64,000 bases of DNA. Origin: Dipteris shenzhenensis (taxonomy: Eukaryota; Polypodiophyta; Polypodiopsida; Gleicheniales). The position numbers and the translations under genes are program-made. Below the pieces are notes generated by a model. The model was not told the DNA's origin. It did no database searches and saw nothing but the letters and a program-made list of their open reading frames with translations. The number at the start of each line of letters is the position of its first letter. Positions within the stretch are counted from its first letter, which is position 1. Positions 12,301-23,600 of this stretch are shown one piece after another. The DNA is taken from the NCBI GenBank assembly GCA_047967505.1, contig CM106539.1; one strand, 5' to 3'.

Positions 12301-15300
12301 CATGTAAGAGGTGCCTACATAAGGACCTCACTCTTCTTCATTCTATATGCAAGTATTCTGAGTTTGTGTTCACTCTCTTCTTTCCCTTCAGTTTACCAAC
12401 ACCACTTTCTTTGGATCCATTTCTACCCCCTCTGGAGTAATTATGAATCCTAAATATTGAAGTCTTACCATACACAGTATAGTTTTATTCACATAAAGAC
12501 TGGCTTTTCTCAAAGTACTGAACACTATTCTTGAGTGTTCATGATGCTCTGTAACACTTTTACTGAATACCGGAATATCGTCAATAAAATGTACTACAAA
12601 CTTTCCGATATACGGATGTAATAAAATCGTTCATAAGCATGACGAATGTAGCTGGAGCATTGGTAAGTCCAAATGGCATTACCAAAAACTCATAATGACC
12701 AAAACTACTTCTAAAAGCGGTTTTATGCACATCCTCGGCTCTAATACGGATCTGATGGTAGCCACACTTAAGATCTATCTTACTAAAAATTACGGCCCAT
12801 CTAGCAAATCATCGATCCGAGCCATCGGATACCTGTGCTTAACAGTGATATTATTTAATGCTATGTAATCTATACAGAGGCGAAAAGTATCATCTTTCTT
12901 CCTCTTTAATATCACTGGGGAAGCAAAAGGTGAAAAACTCGGTTGAATCTGCCCCAGCTTGAGGTATTCTTCCAGTTGTCTTCGCACCTCAGCTTCTTCT
13001 GTAAAACTCAATCTATAGGGAGGTCTGTTTACAGGTTCTGCCCACGGGATAAGCTCAATTTTAGGCTGAACATTCCGCTCTGGAGGTAACCCATAAGGTA
13101 ACTCATCCCCTAAAACAATCAGAGAACTTCTGCGATATCTCTTTAGCCAACTCGGCCATTTTCCCATCTTGGGTAGCCTCAGTGCTAGCCGATGCATCAT
13201 CAATCGACTCTACTGATGCTATACACAGACACAGAAACTCTTTCGGAGTCTTCCGAATTTCCATGGCTGAAATCAATGGTCCTCGAGGTAAATCCTTTTC
13301 ACCTCACAAAACATATTCTACCCCGTTCATCTTGAACTGGTAAATATGCTTTTTCCAATCAATGGCTGGATTTTTCCAAAAATGCCAAGCCATACCTAGG
13401 GCTATATCTGCGTGAGCTAGCTTGGTCAATTCAAAGTCCAGCTTCTCAACATAGTCCTGAATTCAAAGTTCCAACTGGGTAACCCTCTGGTCCCATACTT
13501 CAGTTGAACTTCCGTCCGCCATCCTGACCGTATATCAGACGGACTAGTTTTCAACTTGAGCCTCCTAATAAGCTTCGAGTTAATTACATTGTGCGTTGAC
13601 GCTAAGTCAAACAACACAATCACATCATGATTGGCTACTTGCCCTTTCATTTTAATCAACTCGGGCTCATTGAAAACCGCATACCCCGTTGCTGCGGGCT
13701 TTGAAAGGATGTTATCAGGTGCACCACTTACTAACTTAGTAACAAACACACTTAACAACACAGGTACTAACCTCTGAGAAGGTCCCACCAATTGCATCTG
13801 CATATGTTCCGCATTGGGACTCTCCTGCATTTCCGCGTCGCATTCAGATATTATCATGTTGGCCGTGCGACGGTCTTTATTTAGTGGACAATATTTCCAC
13901 TGATGTCACTGAAGGCAGCCGAAGCACAATCCTTCTTTTCTAGCTTTCTCTTTTTGCTCAGGGGTCAACGAGGACTTTGACCAAGCTCGGGCTGCCATTG
14001 GAGTTACTTTCCTTTTCACCCCAACGGTGGTACTTGTCTTTGCTGTTCCCTCAACCGGGTTCACCTGCTTGGTTTGGCCACTTGGCTGCGAGACACTTGT
14101 CTTTGAAGTCCATTTCCTCTCAAATCCCCCTTTTCTCGGGTACTCATGCTGAGTCCCTGCCTGCACAAACCCACTAGGCCTGCCTCTGGCATCCTCATAG
14201 TTCAGGGCTACTGCAATAGATTCATCTAATGTAGTCACATATTTAGCCCGAACTTCCATCTTAATCTTGTCGTTCAGTCCATAGATATAGTCTTTCAACT
14301 GAACCAACATAGGGAGAGGGTCTGTTATTTTCATAACACATTGCCTGAACTTGTTAGTGTACTCTGCCACCGACAAATTCCTCTGGCGAAGGTTTCGATA
14401 AGCATCCCAAGCTCGGGACTCTTCGTCAGGTGGGAGAAAGTGTTTCTTAAATTCAGCCTTAAACCCTTCCCAGGTGGTAGGGGCAAATTGATCTTTCTGT
14501 TGCTTAATCCACCATCTATCCGCTGCCTCAATAAACAGGTAAGTGGTCTCGCGGATTTTCTTTAGATCAGATCTGATTTCACAAATGGCGAAGGCTTCTT
14601 CCCACTTGTGTAACAAAACCTCGATCACATTAGAACTGTGCTCGGTCATCCGACCAGCGTACTTCTCCGGTCTATAGTTGGCAATATTAGGTACCTTGAC
14701 CTTCGCACGTTCTGATGAGTGTATACTAGGCTCTGGCTCTGCTGGAGCTTTGTAGATGGTCTAGCTGACAAGGCTTGTACCATCTCTCTAATTTCATTTT
14801 GACCAGTGTTCACTTAAAGCTGCTGGTTCATGATCTGCTGTAAAGCATCTTCTAATACATAAATTCTACCCACCAGAGTAGGTTTGTGTGATGGGACATT
14901 TCTTGCGTAGACTGCGCTCTAGATTCACCAGGTTTTACCCTGAAATCCTGTCCCTTTGCCTCCATTCTTTCAAAAGGGAAAATAGTTTTTTTTTTTAAAT
15001 TTTAAAAATAACTTCTTTCCGTACGTCAAAACCCCAAAAATATGTCACACTTCGAACTCCCCTTTTGTTGTACAGGAATAATAGACTGCAACTAAAAACT
15101 GAAAATTTGTATAGAAGGAAAAAAAAAGATGCCCCCTGGAAGCTCCGCGAAGTCTTGAATGGATACTCCTATCCTTGGTATTCAGATTTTCAATAAAATT
15201 GTCGAACCACTGCCAAACGGCGTAATCTGCGCGATGTATTAGTCTTGGCCTGTTTGATGACGAAATTCCCACATCGTTGAGCTATCGGAGCTTTTACAAG

Positions 15301-18300
15301 CATCTTTTGGCCCAGCTTCCGAGAGAAGTAATAAGCTATAGCCAAGCAAGGAATACGTTCGTTGCCCCTTGCTTTTACGGTGTTCTTAAGCAACATACGC
15401 TATTCATCGCAATTTTGTGGCTCTGGCATAATTGAAATCCTCATTCGTCGTCCTCATTCACTCCGTGACATCGATGTGCTTTTCGTCAGCGGCAGTCCAA
15501 AGCTTAGCTACGCCATATCTGCCCACGGTGCCCCCAATCGTCACAACGGCTTTTGCCTTATAATCATCTCAAGGTCTCAGCGCAGGATTAAGCTGTGTAA
15601 ACAGTTAGGTGAAAGGTGAATGCAGAGAGCTGCTTCCGTTGATGGAGCGGCTGAGACATTCGCTTCTCTCTTTCATTTCGTCGTCACACGCCCTGCTCTC
15701 TGATGCGAATGATCACGACCTTTCTCCGCTACAGGGCGTTCCAATGCCCCAAACCCCGTAGCTACGGGCAAGATCACTTGGAGGGATCAAATTCTTGAGA
15801 ATGCGCGTTCGTGCGTCTGCATTTGCAGAATTGAGAAAATTCACCAAAGTTCGAAAGGGTGCACTTGCTCCTAGTCGCACGAATCCATCGCCATGAAGCT
15901 TGGAGCGAGCACATCCAAAAGTTGGCCTCCCTCCATACGCAATCCCCTCGTCCAGCCTGAAGCTCTAATACCAAATTTTACGAACACTTTCTAAACTCTC
16001 AGCTTGTCGTTGATTCACTAGCTAATCCAAAATCATAGGCGCTGGCATCCCGAATATCCACCCAGCCTATCTCATGGATCACATGTACAAAAGATACGTA
16101 ATTCAATTTCTTTTCATGCATATCCACAAGCCCTTAGTTCCCTAGATGGTTCCCTCTGCCACATGTCATCATTTTAGACCTTTAACTTGGTACACCATTT
16201 ACCCCTCTCTTGGGGCACAATTAAAACATTTGCCCCTTGGCATTATTACACATTTAGGTGCACCTAGGCCTTAGCACTCAGAACCACCTAGTCGATGCAA
16301 TACACCCTCACCTAGGACCTTGGCAGTTACTTCCCTTGACCATTTTATTTACGCACATAAAATATTACAGAGGTCGGTCATCTAAGGGAAAATGCCCACC
16401 GATCTTTCCGAGGTCATGCTATCTCGGCTAGAGCATAACAGTATTGATCAGCCTGTTGCTAGCACTTGACACGGTGTTCTCAAAGTTGCACACGTTGAGT
16501 ACCAAAGATGCCATGCTATGCAGCCCAAGTCGTCAATCAAGCTAAAGAGGTGGTTGGCTTAGTGGATGTGCATGTCCTCTAGAGAATGTCCTGCAAGCTT
16601 GTGGGGATGAAAGCACATAACCATGTTGATCCACAACATCTCCGATAAATCTTATGCCCAGTTTCATAAGATTATATGCTTTGATAGGCGCTTGTAAAGC
16701 GAGAGGCGATTCAAACACCTTGCTCCAATGGATACTTTCCAAGCGAAAAGACTTACCATAATTGGAAGAAGCACCTGTCCATTTAGCATAAGAGAGAATT
16801 CTCTTCCAATCATGAATAAAAGTAGTAGAGACAGGACAACCATGAATTTTCCCCTGAAATGTGGTCATGACGGCTTCCCAGTGATCTGTAATCCAATGCC
16901 CATATGCATGGGACGTCATGTTTCCACACATAGCTGCTAACATAATAGCCCATGGCTGTTTTTGCTGAAAAAAATCAGCAATCATAGTGCTCTTTCTTGC
17001 CAGCATATGAAACTGAAGATTGAGAATATTCAATCCCCCATGAGTCTTAAGAGTGCAAACAGCCTGCATGGGAAGAAGTCGCAATGCCTTTTTGTGAGAT
17101 TTGCTTTTCCAAAATATCTCCATAGCCTGGGACATATAGGAAGCCAAATGCTTAAAAGACCAGGGAAGAAGAGGCAAATAAAATTGCACGTATGCTATAA
17201 TGATAGACTATACTATCCGAAGTCGAACATGTAGAGGCCAAGTGGACAAATGCCAGTATTCCAGCTTCTTGTTGATCTTTTGAAGCACCCATTTAAGCTG
17301 TTGTTGAGGGGTAATATTCCAGCCAATGGGATATCCTAGATGCCTCACAAGAGTGTGGGAAGGGAGGATGTGGCCAGGCCAGAGAAGTGCATGCCAATCA
17401 GCTTCTTTCAATGCTAAAAGATTGGATTTCTGAAAGTTAATATGCAGTCCAGCAGCTATGCCAAAATCATTCAGAGTATGCATCAAGTGAGAGAGGTCAG
17501 TTTGAGAATTCCTGGGCATGAAATATGAATCATCAGCATTTGCCTGTGCCCCTGGAATTTGCAAGCCATGAAGCTGCCCTGTAGTTGTAAGATGGTCCAT
17601 ATGCAACAATAACGGATGAGTAGCAATGGCATATAGTAGCGAACTAAGAGGGCAACCTTGTCTCATTGAGCGGGTCATAGTCCATGCTCTTGACAACCCA
17701 CCACCAAGCAAACACTGTGCGGTGGCATGAGAATAGAGCCAGTAAATAATGTGGACTAGCCGAGGGCCAAATCCCAATTTATGCATAGTCTGAGAAATAA
17801 AATCCCAATGGACAGTATCAAATGCTTTGGCAATGTCGACTTGCAGAATGAGAACATCTTGTTTAGAATATTTGGCATACTCAATTGCAAGCAAAGCATT
17901 GGAGATATTATCAGTAATCTATCTTCTGGGAACAAACCCATACTGCCTAGGATGAAGTCCTGCTTGCAAGATAAATCGAACCCTGAGAACAATCATTTTG
18001 GCAATGAGTTTGTAAATGACCGGCATAAGAGATATGGGTCGCCAATCAGCCATTGTCTCACACAACCTTTTTTTGGGGATCAATTTGACAAGGCCATGTT
18101 TCCAAGAAGGAGGGAGAGATTGTTCTGCCCAAGCATGATTGATCATAAGAAGCAGAGTGTTTTTGAGATCACCCCAAAATGCACGGAAGAATTCTACAGT
18201 CAATCCATCCCAACCAGGAGAGCTGCCTTTACGTAAGTGACTCAGAGCATCATCCAGTTCATTAAGCATAAAGGGCTGCTCCAGTGCACGAGCCCGTTCC

Positions 18301-18555
18301 GGGGACAATATGGGCTGAACATGCATCAGAAATTGAGACCTAGCTGCATTCACTTGCATTGAATGATCAGGCTGAGGAGAGAAGAGATGCTGGAAATGTC
18401 TAGAGCATTTCGATTCCAATTCTGATTTGGATGTGGTTCAGGTGCCATCATCTTGCCTGATTCTGCAAATATCCTCCTTTCGCCTATCCGCATGCAGGCT
18501 TTTAAAAAAAGCTTTGGAGGAGCAGCCCTTATCCAAAAGGGGTTTCATGCGAGCT

Positions 18556-18589
<34 letters not shown>

Positions 18590-20581
18590 GCATGCCTAGG
18601 GACCAGAGGATATGAAGGCTATGCACACTAGTAGAGGTAGAGACAGAGGAGCACTTCCTATGCACTTGCCTTGCATACTATGAGATTCGAGGACGTACCA
18701 TTGTCTCTTTTAGGAGGGACACTTTTTTGGGCCTCTCTCCTGGCTGATCACTTTCACGACCAGGTTTGCGTTGGCCTCTCCTTGATGGAGATGGGGGGCC
18801 ATAGAGAGACCTTATTGCAGCAAGTTAAGTAGTAGAAGGTGACCATGTGCAGCACATGTCATAGATTTCTATGCTTTTGAAATAGTCCCATGACATAGTG
18901 GAGTAGAGGAGGAGGAGATAGCCGATATGAGGACAACATGGATCAGCGTGAAGAGACGGCACGGAGCAGCGGAGCCAGGGACACAGAGGCCACACATGAC
19001 GCAGAGGTTGACCAAAGCACGCACGGAGGTCCAGCCCATCCCAGCTCTACTCAGAGGGTACCTTCCAAGCCAAGGTGATAGTCTTGACATGGCCCATTGG
19101 ATATAGAAACCACGCCCCGTGCCACAATGAGAGACAACCCGATAGACACATCTTTGGGACATCTTTGCAGCCCCCAGGAGAGCCACCATGGCACCTTGTT
19201 ATATCTTTTTACTACTAGTTTTTGAGCACTAGTTTATGAGTACTAGTTTTTGAGTTTGAGTTTGGTAGCATAGCGCTTAGAGTGCCCTTAGCGAGCCCTT
19301 TGCTTCAGCCCACAGTGGCTTGTATGAGTTACTCTAGAATTGTACTTTTGTCTCATAGGCCCGTGAGGCCTCTTACAGATGGTAATATATCTTGCTTTCT
19401 TTCTTTCTTTCTTAAGTATAGCATTGCGGCCCCCTCTATTTTTCTCACATATCATGAGATCAACCAAGTTATCAGGGAGGATCTCCTACTGCTCCACACA
19501 TTCAAGACCTACCCATTGCTTGTAGATTTTAGAGGAGGGCTTCATTGACCCACCTCCCACAGCCAGACAGCACGGACCTCCAGACCTTAGGGAGATGACG
19601 GAGCCGAGGTCTAGAGCAAGAGACACGGCCAACTTGCCAATGGGTTGGTGCACAAATCGGGCTTGCAAACCTTATCCTCCTTGTTGACCAGACCTGAGGC
19701 ATGGCCGACGGGGGTGATAGTGGCACTTGTCCAACACAGGGCCATAGCTAGGAGACCACAACGCACCTCACATACCGACCAAAGCTAGTGCTCTATCACA
19801 AGTTTTATGCCATAGTAGCCTCGTACAGCACCGGACTTCCCCTTGAGCTTGACCCCTTTGCCAGCCGCTAGAGGATCATGGCAGTGATGCCACATCACGA
19901 TTTCCATCTTCTCTGTGGGCTCAAACATTTCTATGTATTAATGTTTCTATGCTTATGTTGTATTCGTCTTGGGTGTGGATGCTCGCTTAGCGGCTCCACT
20001 AATTCAGCTCATTGTATGAGGTTCTTGCAGTCTCATAGACCCTTTGGTCTTTTGAAGACTTTTAGTAAACTTGTCTTTCTTTCTTTCTCCAATTCTCCCT
20101 ACCTTCCCCCTCCTTTTACCGATCCCTTCTTTTCCCCTTTTACTTTTGCACTCCCTTTTGCTTCATGACCTTGTCGATCAATTCTCTTTGCCTACTCATT
20201 TCAACTGCTTGACATGTGACTCTATTTTCAGTAGACTTAATTTCAAGTGAACGACTTCTTGTTGCAAGTTGAGAACTTGAGATATCTTCTTATACATTTG
20301 AGGAACTTGTATTTCTTCACGATGTCTTTCCAAAGCGAACAGGTGAGGTAGTAGGTGTAGGATTTGCGGCCACCAAAGAATGCGATCTCAAATTGGAAAT
20401 TGGACTGTCAAATTGCTTGCTTACTGATGTTGCAGAGCAAACGTTGGCCATGCTGTTGATGATGCCTTCCCCTTTGGCCTCTACAGTGGCAACCTAACCC
20501 ATAAGGCTTGACCCAGCTTAGAGTTTCTGTTAGTGGATAGGTGTCTGTGGTAAGAGTGGGTTGTACAATAGATTGTGGAGT

Positions 20582-20630
<49 letters not shown>

Positions 20631-23600
20631 AGATTGATTTACATTTGAAAACCGATGCAAGTAAGCTTATATTGTGGAGAGAGAAAGAGAGAGAGAGGCT
20701 TTTGAAAATGAACATATGTAAGCTTATCTTATGCCATATTGCAGAATTTGGTTTTTGATGCAGAGGCAAACTCTGTACTGCGTGCAGAGATGGCTAAAAA
20801 GAACCTATATGTGAAACGTGGTAGGAGCTCAGTACTGCTTTAAAACAACATCAAATTGTTATATGGAAAATGAGCAGATTGTGTGGTAGAGGATATGTTT
20901 GAAGTATGTTTTGAATGGCTAGCTACACAATTCTGATATCATAGTTAAGGCTGCTTGTAAGGATGGATACATTTTTTGGACACAAATAGGAAAGGATTTT
21001 GCTTTGATAATAATAAAAGTTATGATTATAACAAACATAGAAGTAAAAATAACAATTATGATAATAATTTAACAACAACAACAACAACAATCAAACAGAA
21101 CAAGACCAGTAGCATAAAAACTTTCAAGATGCACACACTCAACCTATGTGGACTGCATCTTAAAGCCTGAGATCTTTGCAGAAAACATAAGAATGTCAGT
21201 ACCTGCATATATAGGCAGAGACATAGACACGTAGAGAGCAAGGACAAGAACCTTAGTTTGGTGGAGATGGTGGGCTGATGTAACTGCATCAGATGTTTCT
21301 GCAAAACCATGACAAGGAGCTGCTAATTTTGTATACTTTGCATCTGCACACCGTAATTCTCTAGGAATTGTTTTTTTCTACCCTTTGAAATCCAAAAAAT
21401 ACTACAAAGAGTTCCGAAAATAAAACAGTTGCCCTTGTTAAAATAATATTTTTAGATTTTAACATGAAATAATTCTGGAAAAGTATTTTGAAATTGTCTG
21501 TGATTTACTAGCTGATTTTGGTCAAGAGATGAACTGGGCACCTCAGAGATGGGGCACATGTCACCATTTGGTCCTTCTCTCAAGAAATAAAGTATAATCT
21601 TTATTAGAACTGACTTTGGTCAAAGAATGTTAACTTTGGTTAACTAAGAATAAGTTTTATTGTTTTACTTTTGCTTTGCATTGGTAAAAGAGAAGTGTTG
21701 GGAGGCCACAAGGGACTGGATTAATCCAAGAACTAGGAATGCATGCATTTCGCTAACCTCTAATGGGTTAAAGTGGTCGAACTTATTTGTGGAATGTGTA
21801 GGACCTAAGAGAGTAAGAGTGTGCAAAAAGGAAGAGTGGTGAGAAAAGCACAAAAAGCAGGTCCCACGAGGCCTAACAGCATGGACAAGGGGGCGTCTCT
21901 TTAAAATGAGGGCCCACGAGATAAAAAAGGCACCAAAAGCACTAGATTTATAAAGAAAGTCTAAAAAGTTTGGCTTTTATGTAAAAGTAGCTAGAAAGCA
22001 GGCCCTAGCTTTTTGCTAGGTCTAGTCTATAAAAGAAAGACCCCAGGCCTCCCAGATTCATTAAGAATTGTGGTCAGCATTATGCTCTCACAGAGCCAGT
22101 TGTACAAAATTATTTTCTATTGCAATAAAGACCTTTGGGGGGGAGGGGCAGTCCTTATTTCTGGCCCCTAGTGTTGTGTATTGTCTCTTTCCCCCCACTC
22201 CCAGCTCTCCTTCTTCCTTGCGAATTGTTTATTTCAGCCTCCACATGCTTCCCAACACCTGTATGGAATTATTTGCTCCTCTTTCCCTCTGTCCTGCGTG
22301 GGCAAGCTGTGCCAGAGGCTGAATCCTTGCTGTACTAAGGTCCAAGCCAGCTGCGAATCACTATCAGAAGGGCTGTGAGTATGTGAGAGCTGCTGTGTAC
22401 CAGTTCCAGGCCATTGTTTTTCAGTTTGCAGCGCTAGTTTGGCTCCCTGCATGAACTGTTGAGTTCTTCTTCTACTCTTACAGTTGTTATGGATTGATTT
22501 ATGTTTCCAACTCTATTTTCAGTGAGTTTCAAAGTCTAAATCCCGGTTAAAGGTTGAGTTCTTAGTGTCGTTAAGGTTTCAGTGGTATTAGAGCGCAGTT
22601 CTGCTACTTCTCCTGGTAGCAACGATCCAAAGAATCCTCGAAACGATTTGAAGTAGCGAATCTGAAGCGGCCTCATCATTATCGAGTTGGGAGTGCAATC
22701 CTCTATATTATTTTTAGTATTTTGGCCCATACCCCGGATTAGTGGTTGAACCATACAACCAAAAGCCACATACACCCATAGTTCATTGCACATTGGGCTG
22801 GCTCCTATCTTCACCCGTAAACGTTTACCTCTTTGGAAGGAGTATAGGTTTTGATGTTGATTGCTTTAGGCCCTGTCAAGATTGATTGAGTGGGCCTGAT
22901 TTCCCATCTTTCACATTATGGTTTCAGAACAAGGCAGCTCAGCTACAAGACGGTCCAATAAGAGACTCCCTATTGCACCTGATGAAGATCTAGATGAAGA
23001 ATTCATGAAGGGAAGAATCGAGGAGTTCTAGTCCCTGAGAAAGATACCTTGATTTCAGCACTTGTTCGAGGTTTCCGGACCCAGCTTAACTATGAGACCC
23101 GCGACGCAGGTATGCTTGAGTAGAGGGTATGCTTCATTGGCTAGACTAGAGAGGCAGTGCTTCCGCTCGCACTTTCAGGATCCACGCACCAAGGGTTTGC
23201 TTTTTGACTCCTTGGTTCGCCCAGTGGGGATGTATGGCAGCCCTTGTTGGGAGCCAAACTTGTCGGATATAGAGTGGGCCTGTGTGGAGCGGCTACAGTG
23301 TGAAGCAGCTACAGGTTCTCATGTTATCATGGATGATTTGTGGTAAGCCATCCGTTCCTCATCAGATCATTCAGGCTGAGTTTGGGTCACCCCCTTTACA
23401 GCTAGATGCCGCATTTCAGGTCATCACGTACCTGTACCGAGTTAGGGAATATGGGGATTACACCTCGGGGCGTAGCAGGCTACCATGGATAGCTCTATTC
23501 TCTTCTATGGCACTTGCAGTAGGAGGGGACCAGAGGTGCTGGTATGCACGTACAGAGAGATGGTTTAAGCGACTGGGGCTTCACATGGATAGACTACCTC

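Larger units (their letters stand above)
9779..12401 (+). mobile_element. TR-GAG: copia-type LTR element encoding only gag
   Basis: A complete 2623-bp LTR element nested in Ty3 element 1. It has LTRs of 289 and 271 bp (TGTTGGGATATC...CCAACA), a tRNA-Met primer site, an 856-nt leader, one intact gag ORF (10924-11769), about 360 nt of non-coding DNA, a polypurine tract and a CCACT target duplication. No protease, integrase or RT is present. This is the layout described for plant TR-GAG elements, which must be moved by enzymes from an autonomous copia relative. The LTRs differ by about three substitutions and one 18-bp gap, so it is young. It has the same orientation as the host gene. Confidence 0.9.
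7186..16440 (-). mobile_element. Ty3-gypsy chromovirus 1, complete but decayed, with nested insertion
   Basis: The minus-strand element has two LTRs of 465-467 bp, a tRNA-Met primer site, gag with a degenerate zinc knuckle, protease, RT, RNase H, integrase and a C-terminal chromodomain, then a polypurine tract. Without the nested 2.6-kb insertion at 9779-12401 it would be about 6.6 kb. The LTRs differ at roughly 14 substitutions and two single-base gaps by eye (about 3 percent). Frameshifts and stops in gag, protease, RT and integrase make it non-autonomous. It lies in intron 2 of the host gene, antisense to it, and is clearly related to the element at 38548-45390. Confidence 0.95.

Noticed and set aside
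20561-20769. Open frames on both strands around the (GA)n tract
   Set aside because: Simple-repeat artefacts; the real coding content here is exon 3 at 20745-20820.
22068-22452. Overlapping ORFs on both strands
   Set aside because: They lie in a probable LTR next to a primer-binding site and resemble no protein family.
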